NCBI GenBank assembly: GCA_009823505.1
Contig: VZQC01009572.1
Coordinates: 1,141,070 to 1,205,069 of the forward strand
Length of the DNA stretch: 64,000 nucleotides
Source of the DNA: Rhizomys pruinosus
Taxonomy: Eukaryota > Chordata > Mammalia > Rodentia > Spalacidae
Direction of reading: 5' to 3'
Under the pieces are notes generated by a model that ran no database searches, was not told the origin of the DNA, and saw nothing but the letters and a program-made list of their open reading frames with translations. The position numbers and the translations under genes are program-made. The stretch's first letter is position 1. Each line of letters begins with the position of its first letter. Below are positions 1 through 11,418 of this stretch, piece by piece.

Positions 1-1700
1 TTTTTTTTTTCACTTTTTGTCTTTTTACTAAGAACTCAAGTTTTATACCTGAAGTACAATTTCTCAGGCCTTACTAATTATTTATTTCTGGTTATACATT
101 CCTTTTGGATGTTTAAGGCCACACGGTTAGCCCAGATTAACAAAGGTTTTTGTTTTCTCAAGGTCAGTTGAGGATCTGGTCCTCAGGGGTCACTCAGGTT
201 TTTGGGGGGGGAGCCCCTGGCTCATTTTGGCTTTTCATTTACCAGTTCCATCCACTTGAGGACAAAGTCAGGTCTTGCTAGACCAGGCTTGTTCTTACGA
301 TCTTTCTACCCTCTCTTCTGCAACGGTCCTTGAGGTGTGTGTGGGTGGGTGAGGTTTGATATAGGAGTCCTACCCAGGGACACACAGTCTGCAGTCTCTT
401 TCTGTAAAACTTGGCCACTGTGACCTTCTGTGTGCACTGGGTTCTGTTGTATAAAGAAGCTTCACTGGCATGAGTTAAGGGATGAACCCATTTTCTCTCT
501 ACTTCCTGTTGCACTATGTTCCATACTTATACTGCTACTTAGGTGTAGCAGTTCAACTGTACATGTGTCACCTAGGACTGGGCATTACTCAGACCTATAA
601 TCTGTGTCTGGCTCATTGCTGGATTCTGCAGTAACCTCTATCTGTTTCAAAGAGAAGCTTCTTTTGTGAGTGGTGTATGGTTTGCTTTTCTGTAAATATA
701 AGGATTTTTATTTAGCATATGATAATAAGAAATTTGTCTAGAGATAGGAGATAGGGTTTACTCTAGGATCTATGTCCTCTCCAGCCAGTGTATTTGGCTG
801 ATTTACAGTGCCACCCAGTTCACTCCCATTTAGACAGCTGTTGATTTCCCCCCAGTGGTACTACACAGCACCGGTGGAGGTAGTTTGCTGTGCAGGCCAT
901 TATGGTGATTAGGCTTTAGGTCTGGGTTGGACGATTGACTGATTTTCTCCCTTAGTAGTTTTCATATTATATCCAGCATTATGAGAGCCAAACTTCATGT
1001 AGAAGGCTTCCAAGGCAGTTCCTGCTCCATTGCTCCAAGTCCTGTAACCGAAGTATGTCCTGTCTTCAGCAGTAGGGTCTTAGCTCCTAGTTCTGGGAGA
1101 ACACCAGAGCTTTGGCTTCTGTTACCTTGGGAGTCTCTTGGACCATTCTGCCCAGCCACTGAAAGGGAGGTCTCTTCTATCTGCCACTGTTCCTTGCCAT
1201 TCACCCACACACACCCAGGTATACATACACACTAATGTTCAGACACTGTCTATGCATTTCTAAGGGGGGCTTAGGGCTATCACATTTACCTCTGGGTTCC
1301 CAGCACCCCAAGATGCATTCATATCTATTTTTTCCTCCCATCTGACCTCCTTCCTCCCTCCCCAGTCTCAGTGCCTCCATTATCCCCACCCTCATCCCAA
1401 TAACACCCACATCCCACCATCCCACCATCCCACCTCTCCCGAGTTCCCTCCCCCACACCATGGCCCCTGCACGTCCCTCCGTTCTCTCCTCCCAGCCAAA
1501 CACTGCCATTTTCCCCACCTCCCCACCACTAACAAACACACCAAGCATTTCTTGCTCTTAATCGAAAGCACAGTTAATTTGCCCACCTAACACATCATCC
1601 AGTTTTATTTCTAACACACATACTTATTTGATCCTCTTCTGAGTCTCAAACTAATTTCCTTCTTTCTTATAAACTAATTGATTTCTGATTTCAGGACATT
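1..1700. other. Intergenic, probable unassigned rodent repeat, C-rich tract
   Basis: No gene seen. The sequence opens with a short T run. About 560-1240 resembles, from memory, a moderately repeated rodent family, with phrases such as a tRNA-free stretch around 630-700 and 920-1090, but I cannot assign it. About 1290-1550 is a C-rich low-complexity tract with CCATCCCA-type repeats near 1405-1440. Small open frames here have no recognisable domains. Confidence 0.35.
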
Positions 1701-1786
1701 GGACCCATATAAGCCTTTGACAGTAAGTCATTAATGATGTTCAGAGGATGATGACTGTGACTTGTGTTTAAAGGGACTCTTTCCCA

Positions 1787-2028
1787 GGGCTGGAGAGATG
1801 GCCTAGCGGTTAAGAGTGCCGACCACTCTTGCAGAGGACCCAGGTTCGATCCCCAGCACCCACATGGCGGCCGAGAACCATCTGAAACTCCAATTCCAGG
1901 AGAACTCCAGTTCCAGGGGAATCTGACACCCTCTTCTGACCTCCGCGGCATTGCATGACAGGGGTGCACAAACTTGCATGCAGACAGTACATTCACACAC
2001 ATACAGAATTAATAAAAAAAAAAAAAAA
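1787..2028 (+). mobile_element. B3-like SINE (B2 superfamily), long form
   Basis: The tRNA-derived head has a Pol III A box (tggcctagcggt) and B box (ggttcgatcc), followed by a B3-type body and an A-rich tail. A 20-bp target duplication flanks it (1767-1786 and 2029-2048, 19 of 20 identical). It carries the 17-bp internal tandem duplication of the long form. Confidence 0.93.
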
Positions 2029-2268
2029 TTTAAAGGGTCTCTTTCCCAAAGTTTTTATGTTTGCATTCAGTTAAATGACCCCATGATGGGTTACAACCCG
2101 CAGTTTAAGAAGTTACAGTATCGAGAAAAGATTGAGCCTGGGTATGAGAATAAAAGAAAGGGATACAAAGAAAGGATCAGAACGGCCATATTATCTTGAT
2201 AACAGATTCCAGAGCAAAGTAGGTTAGATACAGGTGGTTTAGATAGGGTAGCAAAGAGTAGTACTATA

Positions 2269-2528
2269 TTTTTTTATTTTTATTTTTTTATTCTTAATTT
2301 TATTTATTTCTGTATGTGCATGATGTACTGTCTGCATGCAAGTTTGTGCACCCGTGTCGTGCAATGCCGCAGAGGACAGAAGAGGGTGTTGGATTCCCCC
2401 GGAACTGGAGTTCTCCTGGAATTGGAGTTTCAGACGGCTCTCAGCCACCATGTGGATGCTGGGGATCGAACCCAGGTCCTCTGTAAGAGCGGTCGGCGCT
2501 CTTAACCGCTAGGCCATCTCTCCAGCCC
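2269..2528 (-). mobile_element. B3-like SINE, long form
   Basis: Reverse-oriented copy with a T-rich left end (its poly(A) tail) and a right end in ctccagcccc, the reversed SINE head. A perfect 17-bp target duplication (caaagagtagtactata) lies at 2252-2268 and 2529-2545. The internal 17-bp duplication is present. Confidence 0.94.
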
Positions 2529-2574
2529 CAAAGAGTAGTACTATAAAAGTAAAGATGGACAAAACTTTTTTTCA

Positions 2575-2735
2575 TGTTCATAGGCTTAGTGGTGTATGCC
2601 TTTAATCTCAGCGCTTAAAAGACAGAAGCAGGTGGATCCCTGTGAGTTAGAAGCCAGCCTGGTCTACATAGGAATTCAAGACCACTGATACACAGTGGGA
2701 CTCTGTTTCAAACAAACAAAGAAAAAAAACCCTTT
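2575..2735 (+). mobile_element. B1 SINE, diverged
   Basis: 7SL-derived B1 features are visible: a gtggtgtatgcctttaatc head, a gccagcctggtctaca core, and a tail of A-rich sequence after ctctgtttcaaa. Many substitutions indicate an older copy. Confidence 0.85.
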
Positions 2736-2939
2736 TAATCATATTGTTCACAAATTTCATTAATTTAGCAGTATCTTTACATAGGGTCCACTTTCTGTAA
2801 CATGTATCTTAAAATCAAAAATAGAATAAAAAATATTATATGTATTGTGGTTGCAGAAAGTGGACAATCTTTTATTTATGTATTGCTTTACTTAAGACTG
2901 CTAATAAATTGGGAGGCAGAGAGCTTTTCCCTTGGCATG

Positions 2940-3055
2940 TTGTTTTTGAAGCAGTTTCTCTTTATATAGCCCTAGCTGTCCTGGAACTCACTATGTAGAC
3001 CAGACTGGTCTGGAACTTACAGAGGTCAGCCTGTCTCTGCAACCACCCTTGCCAA
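2940..3055 (-). mobile_element. B1 SINE fragment
   Basis: Reverse B1 core with tcctggaactcactatgtag followed by accagactgg. The head end is lost or too diverged to place. Confidence 0.7.
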
Positions 3056-3129
3056 TTTTGACACCTATTTTGCCAAATTTATAAGTGTTAATACTGTAAT
3101 TATTGGATCTTGGTTAAATAATTTGTCAT

Positions 3130-3241
3130 ACATAGTTGATTTTGTCTTTATGATAATCTGTGATGTAGATACTGTTAAACCCAGGTTACAGTCACTTTCC
3201 TGAAGTCACAGCAGCAAATAGAAGAGCTGTGTTGCAAGCCC
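3130..3241 (-). mobile_element. MIR-like ancient SINE fragment
   Basis: The order of motifs (atactgttaa, cactttcctgaagtcacagcag, then ccagaaatg) matches the reverse MIR core from memory. It is very diverged. Confidence 0.45.
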
Positions 3242-3257
3242 AGAAATGCCTGTTTCC

Positions 3258-3485
3258 TTTGGAGCTGGAGAGATGGCCTAGCAGTTAAGAGCACTGACTG
3301 CTCTTGCAGAGGACCCAGGTTCGATCCCCAGCACCCACATGGAGTCTGAGAACCGTCTTTAACTCCAGTTCCAGGGGAATCTGACGCCCTCTTCTGACCT
3401 CCGTGGCATTGCACAACACGGGTGCATAAACCTACATGCAGACAGTACATTCATACACATACAAAATAAATAAAATTAAAAAAAA
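3258..3485 (+). mobile_element. B3-like SINE, short form
   Basis: A and B boxes are present, and the 17-bp duplication is absent. Target duplications agaaatgcctgtttcc (3242-3257) and agaaatacctgtttcc (3486-3501) differ at one base. Confidence 0.92.
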
Positions 3486-3501
3486 AGAAATACCTGTTTC
3501 C

Positions 3502-4192
3502 AAAGCCCTTACTCCTCCTAACCATGTTTCTCAGCACCAGTACTCACCCTTATGACCCAAGCTCCCTCAGGGTACTAAATCCCTTGGACTTAGTCGAGTT
3601 CCATCCTACTCCATGCAAACCATTCATATCTCTCACCTAGTCCACTGTAGAAGCTCTCTATCTGGCTCATCTGATTTTTCTAATCCTTTATGTCCTTTCC
3701 CTGCATTTGCATACCCAGGCTCAATCCAGTCTCTAAACCACAGCTTCTTCAACTGTGGGTTACCACAGGGACACAGAACTCAGTATGGAGGGGTCATTCA
3801 AAACGTGGCAACAGTAAAACATTTCTGAACATGCAATGAACAAAAATTAACTCAAAATCAAATACAAAAGGAAGTCAAGGTGTTCCTGCCAGTGCTCTCC
3901 AATGCTGCATCCTAGGACCTCACTGCAGCTTTGCTTCTGAACATGCATGCCCACTTTACACTGAATGTGCCCCCACACCAGCAATGCCAAGGGGTGATAG
4001 CTAAAGTACCCTGGCTCAGACTTGGGATTACTACATGGAAGGAATTTTAGTGTTTTATGATATCTTCTAAGCCTTCTGCTCTTAGAGAACAGAAAGGGTT
4101 AATTACAGAAAATAAAGGCTTTTAATATTTTCCTACCATGATTCCTTAGCATGTAAGAATCAAATTAGTATGACTTTTCACTGTATTATGTT
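3502..4192. other. Intergenic, no gene seen
   Basis: About 3740-3850 has a phrase like those in reversed DNA-transposon or MER-type repeats (cttcaactgtgggttaccac), which I could not assign. The rest looks unique. Confidence 0.5.
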
Positions 4193-4207
4193 AGAATGTT
4201 TGATTTT

Positions 4208-4382
4208 CAAAAATACCCCCCCAAAAAATATTTTAGCTAGGCATGGTGGCACATGCCTTTAATCCCAGCAGAGGGAGAGGCAGGAGTATTTCTGTGAGTT
4301 CAAGGCCAGCATGGTGTACATAGAGAGCTCCAGGCGAGCTGGAACTAAAGGGAGACCCTGTCTCAAAGATAACAAAAAAAAA
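4208..4382 (+). mobile_element. B1 SINE with an extra B1-tail segment at its 5' end
   Basis: The B1 proper starts near 4234 (gctaggcatggtggc). The target duplication agaatgtttgatttt lies further out, at 4193-4207 and 4383-4397. The 27 bases between the left duplication and the B1 head resemble the tail of another B1 (caaaaataccccccc), as seen at about 62918-62935. Confidence 0.8.
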
Positions 4383-4429
4383 AGAATGTTTGATTTTGAA
4401 AATTGTTTTTATTGTGGTATTTATTTCGG

Positions 4430-4730
4430 ACTAGGGAGATGACTCAGTGAGTAAAGCCCTTGCTGTGTCAGGGTGAGGACCTGACTTTGGATTCCCAGAA
4501 GCAATAAAGCCAGAATCAACAGCGCACATTTGTAATGCCACTGCTCCTAATGCAAGATGGGAGGTGGAGACAGAACAATCCCCAGGAACTCACAGGCCAG
4601 ATAAAATGGCATATGCAGTGCCAACAAGAGACCCTGCCTCAAACAAGGCAGAAGGCAAGAACTGACACCAAGGCTGTCTTCTGATCTCCACAGGTGCATA
4701 TGGAATACAGGAACTGCACGCACACACATG

Positions 4731-4735
<5 letters not shown>
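4430..4735 (+). mobile_element. B4-type composite SINE, diverged
   Basis: A tRNA-like head (gagatgactcagtgagtaaag) is followed by a B1-like middle ending in gagaccctgcctcaaa, then the tcttctgatctccacaggtg segment and a CA-rich end. This order matches the B4A architecture from memory. Confidence 0.7.

Positions 4736-4811
<76 letters not shown>
4736..4811. repeat. Compound microsatellite (TC)n(CA)n
   Basis: A pure TC run at 4736-4776 passes directly into a pure CA run at 4776-4811. It extends the 3' end of the B4 element, a common origin for such tracts. Confidence 0.98.
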
Positions 4812-4812
<1 letters not shown>

Positions 4813-4836
4813 TTTTTAAATTGTTCAATTAATTTT

Positions 4837-4986
4837 TTTGTTTTATTTTTGGGACAGTGTCTCCCTGAAGCCCCAGCCATCCTGGAACTCACTCTGTAGA
4901 CCAGGCTGGCCTTGAACTCACAAAGATCCGCCTGCCTCTGCCTCCGGAGTGCTAGGATTAAAGGCGTGCACCACCAACATCCAGCA
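4837..4986 (-). mobile_element. B1 SINE
   Basis: Full-length reverse B1 (gggacagtgtctccctg through gcgtgcaccacc). Target duplications attgttcaattaatttt (4820-4836) and attattcaattaatttt (4987-5003) differ at one base. Confidence 0.94.
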
Positions 4987-5003
4987 ATTATTCAATTAAT
5001 TTT

Positions 5004-6055
5004 GAGACTAGGACATGAAAAAGGAGAAAATAAAGTGGTTTAGCATGGAGCCTGTCAGATTTGAAAAGCTATTAGTCAAGAAGAGACAATGGAATATGCA
5101 CAAATATATTTCCATGTTATATGTAATACACACGGATTTGTAGTGCCCAGATTCTGTAGCTTTGACCACTGTTGAGTTTCCTCATCTCCTTATCGTTCTA
5201 CCCCTCTTCTGTCTTTTCAAGGGGGCGTGAAGGAAAAGGAGCTTCTCATCCTTTGTCTGCTTGAAGCGAGAATTTCAGCACAATTAAGAACTGCCTTTCT
5301 CCCTTCCCAGCTGTAAACCTGCAATTTTCTAGAACTCTCGCACCTTTTGTGCAAACCTGGTACCTCCTGTTTCTACTTTATCAGATCATCCCCGAAGTCA
5401 TCCTATAATCTCACTTATCAAAAGAGAGAGAAAAGGAGGGGGAGTGACCCCTTGAGATGTAACTTGAGAGCCTCCAAAACTTTCTATACAGCTAATGGTA
5501 AGACACTTTATTACAATGTCTCTTGGGAGCCCATAGCCCTGCTGAATGCCTTTCTTTCTGAGCATCTCCTCTCTCCTCTCATGCTGAAAGACAACATTAA
5601 AATATGTTTAGTAAAATCTTCACTTTACTTCATACTGGCTAGTCTTTTCTGCATTGATGCCATGGGTCAAGGCCCCTAAAAGATTAAGGGCTGCTGAGTG
5701 GAGCTCAGTGTGGAACTAGAACTCTGACCCTCACCGCTGACAGTAGAGCCTAGATAATAATGTGGTGAGAATATAAATGGTTGTTTAACTAATATGGGTG
5801 CTTTTCCTCAGTGGGTGCTATGCATCCAGTTGCTCAAGACAGTCTTGATTCTCCTCTCTTTCAAGAGCAAAAACCCAAATTCTTACGTGACCTTAAGACA
5901 TGCCTTGATGTTAACCATGAAGTAGAGGTCCCATGTTGGGAAAGAAAATAAACTGAAGCCAGGGGATAGGCCTCTCAAAGAGAAACTCCCAGGGTATTGA
6001 TGGCCAAGCTCATTTACATATGTATATTTCCTGGCTTTTATTTTATCTTTTCTAT
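5004..6055. other. Intergenic, no feature seen
   Basis: Apparently unique sequence. The open frame at 5347-5679 begins with GTG rather than ATG and shows no domain, so I do not call it a gene. Confidence 0.6.
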
Positions 6056-6070
6056 AAGGTCATCTTTTCT

Positions 6071-6297
6071 TTCTTTTTAATTTTATTTATTTTCGAATGT
6101 GTATGAATGTACTGTCTGCATGTAGGTTTGTGCATCTGTGTCGTGCAATGCCTCGGAGGTCAGAAGAGGGTTTAGGATTACCCTGGAACTGAAGTTAAAG
6201 ACGGTTCTCGGCCGCCATGTGGGTGCTGGGGATCGAACCCAGGTCCTCTGCAAGAGCAGTCGGTGCTCTTAACCATTAGGCCATCTCTTCAGCTCCT
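6071..6297 (-). mobile_element. B3-like SINE, short form
   Basis: T-rich left end, reversed B box (ggatcgaaccc) and reversed head. Imperfect 15-bp target duplications lie at 6056-6070 and 6298-6312. Confidence 0.92.
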
Positions 6298-6539
6298 AAA
6301 GACATCTTTTCTATTATAAAGTCCTAACTACTAGAGGAAAGGCAGAAAAAAATGAAGGAAGCTTCCATTGTCCCCTTCGTCCTAGGTCAGCTTACTATGT
6401 ATCTAAAAAACACAGGTACTCACTGCAAATTCTTTGCGTTGCTTTTGCTGTGCCCCAGAGGCTTTTGCATGCTACAAGTCTCCCTACCTTACCCCTTACT
6501 TCCTGTAAAGCATTACTAAGTACATCCCCACACTGAGGA

Positions 6540-6600
6540 AATACAGGCAGGAAGATAATGAGTTTAAGGCCAGCCTGGACTCACAGTGAAAAAACCCCAA
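6540..6600 (+). mobile_element. B1-like fragment
   Basis: Only the B1 middle is visible (gagtttaaggccagcctgga), followed by A-rich DNA. Confidence 0.5.
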
Positions 6601-6611
6601 ACGGAAAAAAA

Positions 6612-6755
6612 TAATTGGGGTTTTATGAGACAGGATCTCCCTATAGTCCCAGCTGGCCTGAAATTTACTATGCAGATTCAGCTTGTCTTGATCTCAGAGA
6701 TCCACTTGCCTGTGCCTCTGGAGTGCTGGGATTAAAGACATGCCACCACAGAAAG
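6612..6755 (-). mobile_element. B1 SINE, diverged
   Basis: Reverse B1: gagacaggatctccctatag, then gagtgctgggattaaag, then catgccacca. Confidence 0.85.
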
Positions 6756-6789
6756 ATTTTTAAAAATTAATTAAAAAAATATCATTACT

Positions 6790-7010
6790 AAAAGGTCTTC
6801 CCTCACCAGGATCTAAAATAGCTCCTGTTTGTTGTTCTAAGGCTTATTTTCCCTTTCTAGATCTAATGGCATTTATCACTAAGGACATCTCATGTGTGTT
6901 CATCCATGTTTTTGCCACTGTACTATGCATTCCTGGAGATCTGCCTATGCTGTTAAGATCTAGGCTCTCAATAATCATCCCATGAATGAATGAATGCATG
7001 AATAAATGAA
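6790..7010 (+). mobile_element. L2-like 3' end, ancient
   Basis: The end has ggctctcaataatcatcc followed by imperfect TGAA repeats. It matches the L2 3' terminus from memory. Low identity. Confidence 0.45.
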
Positions 7011-7779
7011 CAGCCTGAGTGCCAATGTTCCACTGTGTGAAATTATCTGGCACTTTGAATTTCTCATGTTGATTTGAATTTGAATAAGAAGTTAATAACT
7101 AAGGCTAAAAGGGATAGTAATGCAAAATATAATTTTGAAATGATCAGCTAAGAATGATTACCAATCTGTACAAGCCACTTATAAAAAAAATAAAAGCTTT
7201 ATTGTTGTGGTTTCCTAATTGATTTAAGAAACTTCAGGATCAGAAAAATTGCTTCTTTCACTGTTTTCTTTGAGCCTTCCTCTGAAAAGAATGCCATCAA
7301 CTTCTAATCCTGACAGTATTATAGCAATAGTACTATGCATCAATGCAAGAAATGGTATCGTTTATAAGAAAAGACAGCGACGCTGAAAGCAGTGATGCTG
7401 TTAAGTGATTTACCCGTGACTCTTCAGAAGGTAAAATATAAGACACGTGGACAGAAGCTCAGAGTTAATTTTTTATTTTATTTTGCCAATAGAGCCAGAA
7501 GTTTGTACATTTCTGAGTTAAGCAAAAAGAAAATAAAAACGGGCAAATTAACACTATAATTTCTGTTGTAGGTAATGGATACTTTACTCTTAAAATTTCA
7601 GGATACCATAGGAGAATTAAAAGAAGTATTATATGGACTCACTCCCATTTCTTTAAAGGTGGGAGTCACACTACTTCCCTAAGGCCTACACGGCACTCCT
7701 CACACATCCAATCATTCAGAATCCTATCTGCTTAATAAAGTTATCAGTTGAAGGTGCTAGACAGTCACTGTCATCATCT
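7011..7779. other. Intergenic, no gene seen
   Basis: AT-rich and apparently unique. A faint MIR-like stretch may lie around 7380-7440. Confidence 0.5.
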
Positions 7780-8530
7780 TACTAGATTACAAAATAGCTT
7801 CCTGGAAGGTCCCCCACATTCCCCTTTTCTTCCCTCTGGTCTCTCTGTACTACTCAGTATTGATGTTCTTCTATGGAAATCCGGCTATGTCCTCTGTTCC
7901 TTAAAACCACAAGGGCTTCCCTTTGCACTGAGGAAAATCTTGTTTCCTAAAGTGACATGTGTTTTGGCCTCTGACTAACTCCCAAACCTCATTTTGAGTC
8001 ACTCTTGCCTTAGTTCTTTCATACTGAGCTTCTGTTAGTTCCTCAAAAATGCCAAGAAACTTCTTCCTGGCAGATTCTGGTTTCAGATCTAATGTTGCCT
8101 CACTGAGACCTCAGTCCCTTCAGATTAAGGAAAGCCCTCTTGTTAGGAATCCTCAGAGCTCCTAACCCTTTCCTCCAAATGCACATATACTTGCAGAAGA
8201 AATGTGCTCATATGTACAGTATTTCCCTTCTAGAGTACAGTGTATACAGTCTGGTTTTGTTGTTTTGTTGCTTTTGTTTTTGTTTCTGTTTGAGTCAGAG
8301 TCTCTTTTTAGCCCAAGCTGGCCTGGAACTCACTAGTAGACCAGGCTGGCCTTGATCTCACAGAGGAGTGCTGGGATCAAAGGTATGTACCACCATGCCC
8401 ACCCTGACAGTGCATGGAGTCTGAAAACAGGAACCTTAATACTGTTTTTCACAATTATATCCCAACATTTAGGATAAACCTAGAATATGATAGAAACTCC
8501 ATAAATATATATTGTATAATAACATAAAAA
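7780..8530 (+). mobile_element. L2-like fragment split by a B1
   Basis: Phrases such as ttccttaaaaccacaagggc near 7899 and the end near 8440-8520 (acaattatatcccaaca, then actccataaatata) follow the L2 3' consensus order from memory. The B1 at 8255-8404 interrupts it. Confidence 0.5.
8255..8404 (-). mobile_element. B1 SINE
   Basis: Reverse B1 with a T/G-rich tail end, ggcctggaactcactagtag, and a head end at ccaccatgccca. It is nested in the L2-like fragment. Confidence 0.88.
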
Positions 8531-8676
8531 TAGTCAAATGCCAACAGGGAATTTGGGATACTTCTAAGAGATTTTTCACATATAGCTAGCTATTGATGTC
8601 TTAGAATGTGGCTAGTTTTAACTGAGATGTCCATTCCAGAGATTTAGCAAAAAATAAGTAAATGCTCTCATTAAGA

Positions 8677-8831
8677 TTTTTTTTTTCGTCTCTTTGAGAC
8701 AAGGTCTCCCTGTAGCCCCAGCTAGCCTGGAACTCTCTATGTAGACCAGACTGGCCTTGAACTCACAGAGATCTGCCTGACTCTGCCTTCTGAGTCCTGG
8801 GACTAAAGGCATGCACCACCATGCCTAGCTT
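8677..8831 (-). mobile_element. B1 SINE
   Basis: Complete reverse B1. An 11-bp target duplication tctcattaaga lies at 8666-8676 and 8832-8842. Confidence 0.93.
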
Positions 8832-8954
8832 TCTCATTAAGAATCTTATATGTTATATACTTGTTGATTTTTTTTAATACATTGGGTTAAATGACACATA
8901 TTGGTAAACTTAATCTCAAGTTGCATTTCTCTTAGGCCTTGATATTCTATGGTT

Positions 8955-9325
8955 TAAATATTTTGTGTTTTCTCTAAAATTCACACTGAAACTTAATTCC
9001 CCCTGTAGTAAGTGGTAGGGCTTCAAGGAACTCATTAAGCTATGAATCCCCCTTCTCAAGGAAACTAATTAGGTCTTTTTGGCCTTTCCATCCTTTCCAC
9101 CATGTAAGAACCTAATATTTTTCTCCTTCAGAAGACTTCATAACTGGGTGCCATCTTAGAAGTAGAGATTTGGCTCTTTACCACACACCAAATATACTGA
9201 TGCCTTGACCTTGGACTTCCTAGTCTCCCAACAAAATAGAATGTGTTATTTAAAGGAAGTGGAAATAAGTTTCCACTTCCTTTAAATAACACATTCTATT
9301 TTGTTATAGCAGCAAGTACAGAGAC
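8955..9325 (+). mobile_element. Ancient MLT1-like (MaLR-type) solo LTR
   Basis: The order tatggtttaaatattttgtg (near 8949), ccaccatgtaagaac, ccaaatatactgatgcc, ttggacttcctagtctcc and tattttgttatagcagcaag matches an old mammalian MaLR-type LTR as I remember it. No clear target duplication remains. Its 3' part has been altered by an inverted duplication at 9230-9305. Confidence 0.6.
9230..9305. repeat. Perfect inverted repeat: 36-bp arms, 4-bp loop
   Basis: The left arm 9230-9265 (begins aacaaaatagaatgtg) is the exact reverse complement of the right arm 9270-9305 (ends cacattctattttgtt). The loop TAAG is at 9266-9269. Every one of 36 pairs matches, although the host LTR is heavily diverged. 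Confidence 0.97.
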
Positions 9326-11179
9326 AAGGATGGCACTGCCTAAAGCCAGCACAACATGAAGTCTCAGATGCTGTAAGAAGTCATGAAGGGAATTTTTGTG
9401 CTGGTAATGTGTTTCTGTTTCCCAGAATCTCCCAGGCTCACTTGGCTGTATCTGCACTCCTTTACCACAGAGCCAAATATTTGTTCAATATGTTGCCTCT
9501 CTCTCGGCCATGTGCTCTTTACAAACTGAATTTCAAAGGTTCCCCTTGTGCTTTTATTTAATCAGTATCCTAGTGTGCAAAGTTCACCCTTCTTATTTTA
9601 CTGAATTATAAATGGTCAATTTATTGATAGAAGGCTCGGAACAAATTTTGCTATGAGTCATTTCTACCCAAGATAACTGGAAACTAACATTGCAAGTAGC
9701 AGTTGTGTTTAAGAACTGTACACATAGAATCTTATGGATTGCCTTCATATTTCTGAAAGCTTTCATACAAGTTACCATTTGTGTGTGTGTGTGTGTGTGT
9801 GTGTCTGTGCCTGTGCATGGGGTTTTCTTTGCATACTTATGACAGGTTGGCCATGTCATTTCTTCATACTTCCTTCCTCTGAAGATCCTGAGAAGTGACT
9901 GGAAGGGTTCATCTGGCTCCTGGTGTCTAACCTAGCACAACACTTGGCACTAGGTAAGCCTTTTCTTGAATTCCTTGAATGAATATTATTTTCTTCATTC
10001 CAACCATGCCTTCTCTCTAACTTTAACACTTAATATAGATTCAATTTATAGGCTAGTACCCAGGGATTGATTTAGGACTATTTCATGAGTATGCGGTCTG
10101 AGTAACTAAATCAAAGGTAGAGACTTTAACTTTCTCATAGTGCCTGGGGCTGAAAACATTACAGAGCCAACATATGGTATCAGACCTACAAATCCTAATC
10201 CTGAAACCAACACTATTCCTTTATGCACATATAGGAGCAAACCAGAAATTAATGTTAGCAATTGATGTTACCCTGGACTACAGGATAAGCTTATGAATAA
10301 AATCATTATTCACACAACTTAGTGTAATTTCAAGAAATAAGTGACAGTTTAGGATAAGTAACTGCCACAGAAACAGAGACCAAATGATTCTTTTAAAATA
10401 TGAATTCTATACATATAACATCAAGAATAAGCACTGCAATTTTTATTTTACATGATTAAATTTAAGGGAGAGGAGAAATAAAATAGCTCTATGGAGATAA
10501 TGGACTCATATGTGCAACCTCCATGTTTAACCAGCTTCAGCCAAGCCCTAGCTTATGTGTGAGGACACAGAGACGTAGCAGCATGCCTACTGACTGCCGG
10601 AAATGAGTAGGCAGTAACCTTGATACCTGGAAGCCCGAGAGAGTGGCTTTGTTTCAGCAAAAGTATCAGGTAACATAAATTGTTGAAGGGCAGAGAAGCA
10701 AAGGGCCAGGAGGTGAGGTAATTTTGCTAATCAGAGAGCAGTCAAAGTGTACCCTTGGGATGGGCCCAAGAACTGAGTAAAATCTGAACACTAACCAGTT
10801 ATTCAGGTCCAACCTGGATCTTCAGTTTCAGGAATTTTTAATTGGATGATTCTCACCAAGGAGTCATAACCTCCAGACAGAGGGACGTTGTTTCACTCCA
10901 GGTTTTTCTTTGACATTGGTAGCCCAAGCAGCACTGCTCTCAGCACAATGGATATAAATTACAAAAAAAGTGTGAGTGTGTGTATTTTGTATGCTTGAAT
11001 AACCAACTAGTGTTTGTGCATATAAATTGCTAATCTGGCCTATTGACAGGAGCCATTACTATTTTCTTCCCTAGTGGCCATGGACTGCCCTGGGAATAGT
11101 CTATAGAAAATATAGACGACAGAGTTGCACTCCCATTTCAGTAACTGGTAGTGGATGCCAGGCATCATGGCAGTCATTC
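9326..11179. other. Intergenic, no gene seen; short GT run
   Basis: A (GT)12 run lies at 9781-9804. Otherwise the stretch looks unique. The minus-strand open frame over 9593-9859 reads through the GT run and has no domain. Confidence 0.6.
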
Positions 11180-11194
11180 TAACCATTCTATTTT

Positions 11195-11403
11195 TTTAAT
11201 TTATTATTTTTTATGTGTATGAGTGTACTGTCTGCACGTAGATTGGTGCACCCTAGTCGTGCAATGCCGCGGAGGTCAGAAGAGGACGTCGGATTCAGAG
11301 TTAAAGCCACTTCTTAGCCGCCATGTGGGTGCTGGGAATTGAACCCAGGTCCTCTTCAAGAGCAGTCGGTGCTCTTAACCGCTGAGCCATCTCTCCAGCC
11401 CCA
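11195..11403 (-). mobile_element. B3-like SINE with a small internal deletion
   Basis: Reverse copy. Compared with other short forms, part of the cctggaactggag segment is missing near 11294-11300. Target duplications taaccattctatttt (11180-11194) and taaccgttctatttt (11404-11418) differ at one base. Confidence 0.92.
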
Positions 11404-11418
11404 TAACCGTTCTATTTT

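Noticed and set aside
5347..5679. 110-codon frame
   Set aside because: Starts with GTG, no domain, no promoter or splice context.
9230..9305. Hairpin as a microRNA precursor
   Set aside because: Perfect 36-bp pairing with a 4-base loop is unlike a miRNA stem, and the arm comes from an LTR. A structural DNA event is likelier without expression data.
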